DNA from: DASZTV01 sp035548125
Lineage (GTDB): Bacteria > Actinomycetota > Actinomycetes > JAFAQI01
Assembly (NCBI GenBank): GCA_035548125.1
Contig: DASZTV010000032.1
Span: 1 to 64,000 of the forward strand
Length of the DNA: 64,000 nucleotides
Direction of reading: 5' to 3'
Under the pieces are notes generated by a model, which saw only the letters and a program-made list of their open reading frames with translations, had not been told where the DNA came from and did not search any database. The translations under genes were made by a program, and so were the position numbers. Shown piece by piece: positions 46,127 to 53,884 of this stretch (position 1 is the first letter of the stretch; every line of letters begins with the position of its first letter).

Positions 46127-46648
46127 GTGCGTAGGACTCGACTGGTCGCGAGCCTGGCTATCGCCAGCGCGACCTCGGCCTCACTGATCGCGTTCGCGGC
46201 CCCCGCCCTGGCCTACCCGCCGGAGCACTGCACCGCGACGAGCGCCTCCACGTTCAGCGGCGGCGCCTCCGGCACGATCACGGGGTGCGGCTTCGACAAC
46301 GGCGAGCAGGTCGACGGCTACGCGCATTCCGCGCGGGTGTTCCTCGGCAGCACGATCGCCTCCGCGTCGGGACGGGCCACCCTGCACTTCACGATCCCCA
46401 AGAGTCTCGATTCCGGCGTGCACACGCTGCAGCTGGTCGGCGAGTCCTCGGGTCACAGCGTCTCCGAAGCGATCGTCGTCCGCGCGGGCGGCGGCACCGC
46501 GTCGGCTCCGACCTCGAGCGGTAGCGGTCTGCCGTTCACCGGTGGCAACGACATCTGGCCGATGACCATCGCCGGCGTCGTGCTCGTCGGTGCCGGTGGC
46601 GCGCTGCTGACGGTCCGCCGTCGCCGCAGCCACCCCGCAGCGGTCTGA
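46127..46648 (+). CDS. LPFTG-anchored surface protein
   Basis: The product has 173 residues from GTG 46127 with GGGAGG 6 nt upstream. A signal peptide (RRTRLVASLAIASATSASLI, cleaved near ALAYP) is followed by a beta-rich domain with two cysteines (HCTATSASTF and ITGCGFDNGE). Then come a Ser/Gly/Thr linker, the sorting motif LPFTG, a hydrophobic segment and RRRRS, a typical sortase substrate end. It would be covalently fixed to the cell wall. The domain resembles Ig-like modules of other actinobacterial wall proteins; its ligand is unknown. Confidence 0.9.
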   Translation: MRRTRLVASLAIASATSASLIAFAAPALAYPPEHCTATSASTFSGGASGTITGCGFDNGEQVDGYAHSARVFLGSTIASASGRATLHFTIPKSLDSGVHTLQLVGESSGHSVSEAIVVRAGGGTASAPTSSGSGLPFTGGNDIWPMTIAGVVLVGAGGALLTVRRRRSHPAAV

Positions 46649-46734
46649 CACTGCTCACCTAACAGGCCATCCGCGTCGGCACTCACCGTGCGCTGCGGTG
46701 GTTCGCGCTGCTGTGCGGCGCACTCATCGCTTAC

Positions 46735-48414
46735 GTGGTGGTCACGGGGCTGATCGCCCGGCACCACCTCGAGCAGGCGAAAAGCGACGTCGACCAGGTC
46801 CGCGTGGCGCTGCTCGGGTCGGACCAGGAGTCCGCGCACGCCTGGATGAAGCGGGCACAGTCGCAGGCCCACAGCGCCCACACCTGGCTGGCCGGCCCGG
46901 TGTGGGCGGTCGGCGAGCACGTCCCGTGGCTGGGCCGCCCGGCGCGGGTCGAGCGCGGCATCGCCGGCGTCGCCGTGACGCTGGCCGACCGTGCGCTGCC
47001 CGCCGCCGTCGAGGCGGGCGACGCGCTCACGCCCACCCGGCTGCGCAAGCCGAACGGCGCGGTCCGGCTCGCGGCGTTCGGCCGGGCGACGGCGCCGCTG
47101 GACGCCGCCGCTGCCGCGACCGACCAGGCGCGGCGCGAGGTCGCGGCGCTGCCGCACTCGACCTGGTTGCCACCGGCCAACCACGCGCGGTCGAGTGCCT
47201 CCTCGCTCATCGGCGACCTTCATCGGATCCTGCGCGATGCGCACGACGCGGCAGCACTTGCGCCGACCATGCTCGGCGGGCAGGGCACTCGCCGCTACCT
47301 GCTGGTCGTCGAGAACGACGCCGAGGCCCGCGGGCTCGGCGGCCTGCCCGGCGTTTCCGCCGTGCTCACCGCGTCACACGGCAGGCTGTCGCTGGACGAC
47401 TTCCAGACCAACACCTACCTCGATGGGCTGCCCGCGTCGTACTCCGTCGACGTTCCCGCGGACTTCCGTCGCACGTACGCCGGATCGGACGTGCTGTCGG
47501 TGTTCCAGGACACCGACGTCAGTCCCGACTTCCCGGTCGTCGGCAAGATCTGGGCCGCCATGTGGCAGGCGCGCACCGGCGAGCGGCTCGACGGCGCGCT
47601 CGCCGCTGACCCGACGGCGCTGTCCTACCTGCTGGATGCCACCGGCCCCGCGACCCTTCCCGACGGCAGTCAGGTGTCCGGAGACAACGTGGTCTCGTTG
47701 ACCCAACAGGTGGCGTACTCCCGCTTCCACTCGTTGCAGAAGCGGCAGGCGTACTTCATCGAGGTGGCCCGTGCTGCGGCCAAGCAGGTGGTCGACGTAC
47801 CGCACGGCAGCGCGCACGATCTGGTGCAGGCGATGAGCCGCGCGGTCACCGAGCACCGGCTGATGGTGTGGAGTGCCGATCCCGGTGAGCAGTCGATCCT
47901 CGCCGCGACGCCGCTCGCGGGTGCGCTGCCGGAGACGACCGCGCCGTTCGTGGGCGTCACCGTGAACAACGCGCAGGCGAGCAAGCTGGACTACTACCTC
48001 GAGAAGTCCGTCACGTACCAGCGGACCGGGTGCTCGGTGTCGAGGCAGCAGCTGTCGACGGTGACCGTGCAACTGCACAACGCCGCACCGCGGCACCTCC
48101 CGGCCTACGTCACCTATCGACTCGGGGAGTCCGCGAAGGACCCGCTCGGCAGCGAGCGGTCCCTCGTCGCCCTTTACGCGACGCACGGCGCGAGCCTGCT
48201 CGACGTGTCGGTCGACGGCGAGCCGGCACTGGCCTCGCTCGGCGAGGAGGTCGGTCACCCGCGCTACGAGGTGGACCTGCACACCAATCGCGGCGCCACG
48301 ACCACGTTGGTGTTCCACTTGATCGAACCGCGCAGTGAGGCACGCCCGATCGTGTGGCGTCAGCCCGGAATCACGCCGTTGCAGGTCCGGGTCTCCGGCC
48401 GCCGGTGCGCGTGA
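46735..48414 (+). CDS. DUF4012 protein, membrane-anchored
   Basis: The product has 559 residues from the first in-frame GTG at 46735. DUF4012 features are present: helical N-terminal part, then TRRYLLVVENDAEARGLGGL, GKIWAAMWQARTGERLDGAL and GVTVNNAQASKLDYYL. The family occurs near wall-polysaccharide or surface-protein genes and is uncharacterised. The open frame continues upstream to 46663 (ALRWFALLCGALIAYVVVTG would make a full membrane helix) without ATG, GTG or TTG, so the real start may be a rare codon (CTG or ATC) or the anchor may be short. It follows the LPFTG gene by 86 bp. Confidence 0.8.
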   Translation: MVVTGLIARHHLEQAKSDVDQVRVALLGSDQESAHAWMKRAQSQAHSAHTWLAGPVWAVGEHVPWLGRPARVERGIAGVAVTLADRALPAAVEAGDALTPTRLRKPNGAVRLAAFGRATAPLDAAAAATDQARREVAALPHSTWLPPANHARSSASSLIGDLHRILRDAHDAAALAPTMLGGQGTRRYLLVVENDAEARGLGGLPGVSAVLTASHGRLSLDDFQTNTYLDGLPASYSVDVPADFRRTYAGSDVLSVFQDTDVSPDFPVVGKIWAAMWQARTGERLDGALAADPTALSYLLDATGPATLPDGSQVSGDNVVSLTQQVAYSRFHSLQKRQAYFIEVARAAAKQVVDVPHGSAHDLVQAMSRAVTEHRLMVWSADPGEQSILAATPLAGALPETTAPFVGVTVNNAQASKLDYYLEKSVTYQRTGCSVSRQQLSTVTVQLHNAAPRHLPAYVTYRLGESAKDPLGSERSLVALYATHGASLLDVSVDGEPALASLGEEVGHPRYEVDLHTNRGATTTLVFHLIEPRSEARPIVWRQPGITPLQVRVSGRRCA

Positions 48415-48418
48415 CCGG

Positions 48419-49336
48419 TCAGACCTGAGAGCCCCGCTGACCGAAGACGTCGGTAGGGGCCTTCAGCTCGATCGGCTTGCCCCAGTCGGAGAACGTCTGG
48501 GTCAGCGTCTGCTTGCCGTTGGCGGCGACGAACTCGACGGGCAGGCCGGTCGCGACGTCGACCCAGAGGGTGGCGTGGGCGCCCTTCGGCGCGCCCTCAC
48601 CGGCCGAGCGCCCGGAGATGCCGTACACGGCGTGACCGTCGATCGCCTTCTCGGCTTCCCGCTTCAGGTGACCCGCGATCGCGTCCTCGTGCAGCGTCGA
48701 GGACAGCGTCACGCCCGCAGTGATCTGCTGGTATCCCGCCTGGCCCGCGACCAGGGAAAGCCACTTGCCGTTCAGCGCGCCGATCTCCGCGTCGCTGAAC
48801 CTGAAGTAGCGCTTGAGCCCGCGCCGGTCGCCGGTGAAGTACGTCGTGGGGCCGATGACGCGAATCTCGATGTGGCCGCCGTAGATCGAGATCCGCTGGA
48901 TCCCGCCCGTCACCGCGTCGTCGTCGACGAAGATCGCAGTGCCCTGCTTGGTGACGTTGCGTGCCACTGAGTGCACGCTGTGCTGCGCGAGCCCTTTCGC
49001 GAACGCCCGGTCGATCAGCGCCCGCAACCGCTGCTGGGTCTCCCCCGCGACGGACCCGGACGGTGTTGTCGGCGGGGAGGTCGGCCAGGGCGAGTGGCCC
49101 GGCGTCGTGACGGTCCCCGGGGACTGCGAGGCGGTCGACGGTGCCGTCGAGGACGACCCTGAGGTGCGGCTGACGGCCACACCGATGTCGGCGCCGACCA
49201 GCGCGAGCGTCACGAGGGCGATCACGGGGGCGGCGGAGGCGCGGTTGAGCGCCGACACCGCAGCGTTCACGGCGCGGCCGAGCTGGGGCTGGGGCACCTT
49301 TAAGACTTCGACCGGCTCGGGGGCCTGCTTAACCAC
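48419..49336 (-). CDS. Membrane-anchored protein, LppX/LolA-like extracytoplasmic domain (tentative)
   Basis: The product has 305 residues. A short cytoplasmic part is followed by one membrane helix (APVIALVTLALVGADIGVAV), a Ser/Thr/Pro linker of about 50 residues, and an extracytoplasmic domain. That domain has alternating beta pattern (GGHIEIRVIGPTTYFTGDRR, TLWVDVATGLPVEFVA) similar to lipoproteins of the LppX/LprG type. GTG 49336 lies 2 nt after the 3' end of tRNA-Phe on the same strand; GTG 49297 would be an alternative start. Converges with the DUF4012 gene 4 bp apart. Function is unknown. Confidence 0.7.
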   Translation of the reverse strand: MVKQAPEPVEVLKVPQPQLGRAVNAAVSALNRASAAPVIALVTLALVGADIGVAVSRTSGSSSTAPSTASQSPGTVTTPGHSPWPTSPPTTPSGSVAGETQQRLRALIDRAFAKGLAQHSVHSVARNVTKQGTAIFVDDDAVTGGIQRISIYGGHIEIRVIGPTTYFTGDRRGLKRYFRFSDAEIGALNGKWLSLVAGQAGYQQITAGVTLSSTLHEDAIAGHLKREAEKAIDGHAVYGISGRSAGEGAPKGAHATLWVDVATGLPVEFVAANGKQTLTQTFSDWGKPIELKAPTDVFGQRGSQV

Positions 49337-49338
49337 GG

Positions 49339-49412
49339 TGGGCAGGGGCGGGGTCGAACCGCCGACCTTCCGCTTTTCAGGCGGACGCTCGTACCAACTG
49401 AGCTACCTGCCC
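49339..49412 (-). tRNA. tRNA-Phe (GAA)
   Basis: A 74-nt cloverleaf: acceptor GGGCAGG/CCTGCCC, D arm GCTC..GAGC, anticodon stem TCCGC/GCGGA with loop CTGAAAA (anticodon GAA), and T arm GGCGG-TTCGACC-CCGCC. The discriminator is A. CCA is not encoded; CCGTG follows, where GTG is the start of the next gene. Confidence 0.95.
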
Positions 49413-49570
49413 GCTCGGCCGGAGCCGGAGCGACCGGACGAGTCTACGGGTCGCCGCGCGAGGGCTGAAATCGGGCAGAGAGGCCTTTAGGAATCCAGAC
49501 AGGCTGTCGAGAACTGTCTACGTACGAATCCGCCACACTGCACGCACTTTCCAACACGGGGATCCCAGAC

Positions 49571-50389
49571 ATGCACCGTGCTCGACTTCGTGCTGCCCTC
49601 GCGTCGCTCGCCGCCGTCGTCGCCTTCGGGGTGATCGGTGAGCCCACCGCGTCTGCCGCACCTTCGACCTACACCCATGGCTTCGACCTGTCCTGGCCGC
49701 AGTGCCGGGGCCATCACGCCCATCACATGCCGACGCACCGGCCGCGTTACGTGATCCTCGGGCTCACCCACGGCACCGGCCACACCGTGAACCCGTGCCT
49801 GGGCTCGCAGCTGCGATGGGCTCGCGCGCATCACGCGAAGGTGGGCGGCTACCTGGTGGCCTCCTATCCGTCGCGCCGCCAGCTGGCTCGCTCCAACCAC
49901 GGGTTCTTCGGCGCCTGCCACGGCCGGCTCGCCTGCAAGCTGCACAACGACGGCGCGAAGCAGGTCGTCGACGCGCTGCGCACGCTCCACCGCCACCACA
50001 TGCGCTCGCCGATGATGTGGCTGGACGTGGAGTTTCGCCACACGCACAAGTGGACGCATTCCAACCTTCGCAACCGGGCGGTGGTCATCGGAATGGTGCG
50101 CACGCTCCGGCACCTGCACAAGCGGTTCGGCGTCTACACCACCGGCTACATGTGGCACGCCATCCTCGGTCACTACCGGCTGAACGTGCCGCAGTGGCTG
50201 CCCAGCGGGAACGGCAAGGCCCGGCCCACCAAGCGGATGTGCAAGCGTACGGCGACCGGTGGTCGTACCTGGCTGGTGCAGTACACGCGCCGGCTGGACG
50301 AGGACCTGACCTGCCCCGTGCTCGACCCGACGCGGAACCACACGCACGGCGTCGGCCACGGCTTCCTGCTGTCGCGGATCGTCGCCTAA
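49571..50389 (+). CDS. Secreted GH25-like / TIM-barrel-type protein
   Basis: The product has 272 residues, with a signal peptide (HRARLRAALASLAAVVAFGV, cleaved near ASAAP). The mature part begins YTHGFDLSWPQC, a pattern found in actinobacterial secreted proteins related to glycoside hydrolase 25-like barrels. Later strands follow: PRYVILGLTHGTGHTVNPC, MMWLDVEF (acidic pair) and GVYTTGYMWHAI. It is very rich in His and Arg. Wall-lytic activity is possible but not shown; the acid residues fit. It lies in the segment that separates tRNA-Phe from tRNA-Asp. Confidence 0.7.
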   Translation: MHRARLRAALASLAAVVAFGVIGEPTASAAPSTYTHGFDLSWPQCRGHHAHHMPTHRPRYVILGLTHGTGHTVNPCLGSQLRWARAHHAKVGGYLVASYPSRRQLARSNHGFFGACHGRLACKLHNDGAKQVVDALRTLHRHHMRSPMMWLDVEFRHTHKWTHSNLRNRAVVIGMVRTLRHLHKRFGVYTTGYMWHAILGHYRLNVPQWLPSGNGKARPTKRMCKRTATGGRTWLVQYTRRLDEDLTCPVLDPTRNHTHGVGHGFLLSRIVA

Positions 50390-50695
50390 CTGGCCATAGG
50401 TCGAGTCAAGCCCGCGGGTGGGCGTGGGTCGTCGACTCCGCGTCGCGGAGTTGGTGGTGAGCTTGGTCGAGGTGATTGGTCCGGTGGTCGCTGGGCGCCC
50501 ACGTTGACGTATGCGACCTCACGGGTTCGTGGGTCATCTGGCCTCGTTCGGGCTGCCGAATAGCGAAAGACCCGGGCGCCAAGTTAGAAGCGGCGTAACA
50601 CCTTGCGGTGTCCGCCATAACCCAAGCGGCGTCTGATCCGGGTCTTTCGTGCCTCCCAGACTGGCACGGTCGACCGGAGTTGTGAAGTGCCTCGC
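50390..50695. other. Gap between GH25-like and transposase genes
   Basis: No gene is seen in these 306 bp. The right half contains the long structured hairpin at 50564-50649 and probably the downstream end of the IS110-family element. The left half shows only a short hairpin (GACTCCGCGTCGCGGAGT-like, near 50435-50455). Confidence 0.6.
50564..50649. ncRNA. Structured RNA candidate at IS110 downstream flank
   Basis: CGAAAGACCCGG (50564-50575) and CCGGGTCTTTCG (50638-50649) close a 12-bp stem. Inside it GGCG-TA-ACACC-TTGC-GGTGT-C-CGCC (50592-50616) forms a second helix. The 86-nt multi-helix layout could be a terminator, or the guide (bridge) RNA of an IS1111-type IS110 element, where the RNA lies downstream of the transposase gene. 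The strand is not known. Confidence 0.4.
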
Positions 50696-51925
50696 TCAGC
50701 CCTCCCGGTTCCATATGGCGGGGTCGTAGCTGGCCTGGTCACGGACCATGGCGAAGGCGATCCGGTTGGCCCGGTGGGCGAGCGCGCAGGCGATCACGCT
50801 GCCCTTCTTGCCGCGGGCGCGCAGTGTTGTCGCGTAGCGCTTGGCGTTGGGGTCGTTGAGCCACAGGCCCACGCCGAGGTCGATCAAGGCGCGGCGCAGC
50901 TCGACGCTGCCTTCGCGGCTGATGCTGTGGTCGCGGCGTTTGCCGGCGGACTCGTACTGGATCGGGTTGAGTCCGGCGCTGCGATAGACCTGGCGGGCGT
51001 TGTCGAACCGGGTCGGGTCACCGAGCGCCCCGCCGTAGCTCCCGACGCGCACTGGTCCCCAGCCCGGCACCGTGGTGAGCGTTGCGAACGGGCTGAGCGG
51101 AACGAGTCGGTCAAGCTCTGCGGCCGCAGCGTCGATCTGACCGTCGAGATCACGCAGCAACGCCAAGTCGGCGCGCAGCACTGCCCGGGCGACCGGCGCG
51201 TCGGGCATCGGCAGCGCATCACGTGCCGCGGCAACGAGTTTCAAAGCGGTGGGTCGCCGTATCTGCAGTCCGCGGGTCGCGCCGAACCGGATGAACCGAG
51301 CCTCGCCGAGCGTGGCAAGCCGGGCCGGGTCGGCGAACTCCTCAGCGACCAGCCGCCCGACCTTCGTGCCCAGGACGTCAGGCAGCGCGAGACTCACACC
51401 GGGGAACGTGCGGTCGAGTTGCCCGAGCAGCTGATTCTTCGTCGCGGTCCGGACCTCGACCCGGCTGCGGCGATGCGCCGACCAGGCTGTCAGCTCACTC
51501 AGCACCCTCGCCGTGTCACGCACCGGCCAGCCATGGCCTGCCAGGACCAGTTCGGTCATCGCTTCCAGATCGATCGTGTCGGTCTTGATCGTGCGCTTGC
51601 CCAGCACCTTGCGCTGCTCGCTGACCTGCGCCGGATTAAGCTCGAGCACCTCCCACCCCGGCGGCCAGACCGCCACCGACAGCAGGGGCAGGTGATAGTG
51701 CCCAGCCGCCTCGATCCCGACCCTCACCTGCACACCCGCGGGCAGCACCGCCTCGATCGCCGTCCGCACCTCGCGAAGCGCCGGTGCCGTCATCGGACAG
51801 CCCAGCCGAGACCTCATCAACTTCGTGCGGTGCGCGTCAGTGACCGACACCGCGAACTCGTTCTTGCCGACATCGACCGCGACAACGACCGTCGATGAGC
51901 TCACTGGTGCAACATGAACGACCAT
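50696..51925 (-). CDS. IS110-family transposase (DEDD type)
   Basis: The product has 409 residues. The N-terminal RuvC-like DEDD domain is seen in VVVAVDVGKNEF, GIEAAGHYH and IKTDTIDLEAM. The C-terminal transposase-20 domain is LTTVPGWGPVRVGSYGGAL and RQVYRSAGLNPIQYESAGK with HSISREGSVELRRAL, which holds the serine of the family. The frame is intact and of normal length, so the element may be active. These recombinases use a bridge RNA from the element's non-coding end (established for IS621/IS110). It is the only transposase in the window. Confidence 0.95.
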   Translation of the reverse strand: MVVHVAPVSSSTVVVAVDVGKNEFAVSVTDAHRTKLMRSRLGCPMTAPALREVRTAIEAVLPAGVQVRVGIEAAGHYHLPLLSVAVWPPGWEVLELNPAQVSEQRKVLGKRTIKTDTIDLEAMTELVLAGHGWPVRDTARVLSELTAWSAHRRSRVEVRTATKNQLLGQLDRTFPGVSLALPDVLGTKVGRLVAEEFADPARLATLGEARFIRFGATRGLQIRRPTALKLVAAARDALPMPDAPVARAVLRADLALLRDLDGQIDAAAAELDRLVPLSPFATLTTVPGWGPVRVGSYGGALGDPTRFDNARQVYRSAGLNPIQYESAGKRRDHSISREGSVELRRALIDLGVGLWLNDPNAKRYATTLRARGKKGSVIACALAHRANRIAFAMVRDQASYDPAIWNREG

Positions 51926-52052
51926 GGGACCCGCCTCCGGGGGTGCCGGAAGACCACGGGCGGGTCAACGCCCGGACCTTCACGCCAAGGAACCTGACGG
52001 TCCCTTCCTCACACCTCCGGAGGTGCCCATGAAGGAGCCACTCCGAGCTATA

Positions 52053-52802
52053 TCAACCCAGCCGGCCGCCGGCTTCGCCGATCGACCACCGAAGCAGATC
52101 CGGATCGGCCCACGATGCGGTGCCGACTCCGTCACGACTCATCGCGCTCATCGCGGCGCGGGTGATCGCCAGCGGAGCTGCCGGCATCGCGAGCAGCTCG
52201 GCCACGAGCCGATCGGTGTCGGCTTCGAGCTCCTCGAGCGGCGAGAGGCGCTGCAGGTAGCCGGCCTGCAGCGCCTCGGCTGCCGACAGCGTGCGCGCGG
52301 TCATCACGAGGTCGCGGGTCAGGGGCAGCCCGATCTCTCGGCTCAGTCGCGGCAAGCCTCCCCACGTCAGCGGGATGTGCAGCGCGAGTTCAGGGATCCG
52401 CACCTGCAGGTCCTCGGCGCCGATCCGCAGGTCACACGCCGCCGCGATGAGCGCCGCGCCGCCGATGCAGTGGCCGTGCAGGCTCGCGACCGTGACCTGC
52501 GGGATCGACTCGAGCAGGTCGAGGATCCGCTGCCACTTTCCGGTGGCGAGGCGCTCTTGGGCCCAGTCACCCGTGCGGCGAGCCGGATCGGCATCGGCGA
52601 GGTCGACCCCCGCGGAGAACGCCCGCCCGGCGCCGCTGAGCACGACGACGCGGATCTCGGCATCGTCGACCAACTGGTTCAGCTCCTGCCAGAGCGCGTC
52701 GCGGATGGCGGAGTTCAGGGCGTTGAGCTTCTCCGGCCGGTTGAGCCGAAGGCGCCGTACGCCGTCGCTGTCGATGCGTTCGAGAACCGAACCGGATCCC
52801 AT
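52053..52802 (-). CDS. Enoyl-CoA hydratase/isomerase family protein (crotonase)
   Basis: The product has 249 residues in the crotonase fold. VRRLRLNRPEKLNALNSAIR starts the domain; the oxyanion hole is formed around SGAGRAFSAGVDL and GHCIGGAALIAAACDLRIG. In the position of the usual catalytic Glu, RIPELALHIPLTWGG is seen. Its stop is close to the probable edge of the IS110 element, so the last residues could be altered by the insertion. The substrate is unknown. Confidence 0.87.
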   Translation of the reverse strand: MGSGSVLERIDSDGVRRLRLNRPEKLNALNSAIRDALWQELNQLVDDAEIRVVVLSGAGRAFSAGVDLADADPARRTGDWAQERLATGKWQRILDLLESIPQVTVASLHGHCIGGAALIAAACDLRIGAEDLQVRIPELALHIPLTWGGLPRLSREIGLPLTRDLVMTARTLSAAEALQAGYLQRLSPLEELEADTDRLVAELLAMPAAPLAITRAAMSAMSRDGVGTASWADPDLLRWSIGEAGGRLG

Positions 52803-52861
52803 CGCCGCAACCTACCCGCCGTACTACTTAGGGGTTGAAGGCGGCGCGGTGAGGCGGGCGC

Positions 52862-53329
52862 CTAGCAGCAGCTCGCGGTTCCGTCGTCGTTCGTGGCGCA
52901 GCAGGTGCCGTCGCCGCCGACCGCGGAGAGCGCGAGCTCGCGGTGCCCTTCGAGATCGGGTCGGTCATCTGCCTTGACCGTGTAGACCTCCCACGGCTCA
53001 CTGCCCGGCCCGGTCACCCAGACCTTGTCCTGCACGGCGTAGCAGCACGTCGTGTCGTCCTGCACGTCGGTGATCAGGCCGGCGGCCGCCAACCGCTGCG
53101 CCGCCGCGGCGACGTCGTCCGTGGTCTCGACCTCGACGCCGAGGTGATCCATGCGGGTGGGCTCACCGGAGGCCCCTTCGAGCAACACGAGCTTGAGCGG
53201 TGGCTCGGTGACCGCGAAGTTGGCGTAGCCCGGACGTCGCTTGGCCGGAGGACAGTCGAAGAGCTTGCTGTAGAACTCGACGGCGGCGTCGAGGTCGGCT
53301 ACCCGGAGGGCGAGCTGCACACGTGACAT
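52862..53329 (-). CDS. CadI/ArsI-family VOC protein
   Basis: The product has 155 residues from ATG 53329, with GGAGA 5 nt upstream. A vicinal-oxygen-chelate fold: MSRVQLALRVADL, MDHLGVEVE and PWEVYTV give Gln5, His62 and Glu114 as the likely metal ligands. The vicinal pair Cys95-Cys96 in DDTTCCYAVQDK and Lys102 match the substrate-binding motif of ArsI C-As lyases; Gln rather than His at position 5 is as in mycobacterial CadI. The Cys-rich tail (GTCCATND, then SCC) is typical. It is divergent from arsR, so metal(loid) control is expected. Confidence 0.85.
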   Translation of the reverse strand: MSRVQLALRVADLDAAVEFYSKLFDCPPAKRRPGYANFAVTEPPLKLVLLEGASGEPTRMDHLGVEVETTDDVAAAAQRLAAAGLITDVQDDTTCCYAVQDKVWVTGPGSEPWEVYTVKADDRPDLEGHRELALSAVGGDGTCCATNDDGTASCC

Positions 53330-53366
53330 CGGAATCTCCATCAGACGGGCTGTCGGTGCAAGCAGG

Positions 53367-53404
53367 TTGCCTTCTACATCGACACCTGTCAATATAGACG
53401 AATG
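53367..53404 (+). promoter_or_regulatory. arsR promoter, probably leaderless, with overlapping operator
   Basis: TTGCCT (53367-53372), 18 bp, then AATATA (53391-53396) place the transcription start close to the ATG at 53402. No ribosome site precedes the ATG, so a leaderless message is likely. The TGTCAATATAGACGAATGTC stretch covers the -10 region and is the likely ArsR-binding site between arsR and cadI. Confidence 0.5.
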
Positions 53405-53740
53405 TCAAAGCAGTTGCCTGACGTCGAGTGCTGCGCGCCGCTCGGCGTCGAACCGATGAGTGCCGAGCAGGCGGATCAGGTGGCGGGTCTCATGAAGGCG
53501 CTGAGTGACCCGATCAGGTTGCGGCTGATGTCGATGATCGCGGCGAGTGACGAGCTCTGCGTCTGCGACCTGATGGTGCCGTTCCGGGTCTCACAGCCCA
53601 CGATCAGTCATCACCTGAAGGTGTTGCGCTCAGCGGGCCTGGTGGACGGCGAGCGCCGCGGGACGTGGGTGTACTACCGGGCGCGGCGGGAGGCGATGGA
53701 CATGCTCGGCGGCCTGTTCGCCGCGACGGTGAGCGGGTGA
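53402..53740 (+). CDS. ArsR-family metalloregulator
   Basis: The product has 112 residues with a winged HTH (ALSDPIRLRLMSMI, then SQPTISHHLKVLRSAGLVDG and RGTWVYYRAR). Cysteines at 10-11 (VECCAPLG) plus 53 and 55 (ELCVCDL) are candidate sensor ligands. An N-terminal Cys pair combined with Cys55 resembles Corynebacterium glutamicum ArsR, which uses Cys15-Cys16-Cys55. It is divergent from the cadI-like gene and probably represses both. Confidence 0.92.
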   Translation: MSKQLPDVECCAPLGVEPMSAEQADQVAGLMKALSDPIRLRLMSMIAASDELCVCDLMVPFRVSQPTISHHLKVLRSAGLVDGERRGTWVYYRARREAMDMLGGLFAATVSG

Positions 53741-53780
53741 GCGGAAGAACGCTGTCAACCAGGCGCGATTTCGTCACCAC

Positions 53781-53857
53781 TGGCGGTCCTGACGGGACTT
53801 GAACCCGCGACCTCCGCCTTGACAGGGCGGCGAGCACTCCAACTGCTCCACAGGACC
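53781..53857 (-). tRNA. tRNA-Asp (GTC)
   Basis: The 5' end is at 53857; acceptor GGTCCTG/CAGGACC, anticodon stem CCGCC/GGCGG with loop CTGTCAA (anticodon GTC), T arm GCGGG-TTCAAGT-CCCGT, discriminator G. The 3' CCA is encoded (53783-53781). It lies 27 bp downstream of tRNA-Glu on the same strand. Confidence 0.96.
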
Positions 53858-53884
53858 TTGCACTTGCTGCTGTTCGCTTGCTCG

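Larger units (their letters stand above)
50560..52030 (-). mobile_element. IS110-family insertion element (ends approximate)
   Basis: The transposase gene (50696-51925) has non-coding flanks rich in stem-loops on both sides. IS110 elements have no obvious terminal inverted repeats and make no long target duplication, so the ends cannot be fixed here; limits of about 50560 and 52030 are estimates from the structured flanks and from the neighbouring genes (50389, 52053). The upstream flank has CGGGCG-GGTCAA-CGCCCG (51957-51974) and the palindrome CACCTCCGGAGGTG (52012-52025). Confidence 0.55.

Noticed and set aside
46084..46134. 16-codon frame (MVQWVPQDQVSGGRCA) across the LPFTG gene start
   Set aside because: No ribosome site and it overlaps a well-supported GTG start in another frame.
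49413..53780. Search for direct repeats of tRNA 3' ends (att sites) around the inserted segment
   Set aside because: No copy of the tRNA-Asp or tRNA-Phe 3' end was seen near the other boundary, and no integrase gene is present.
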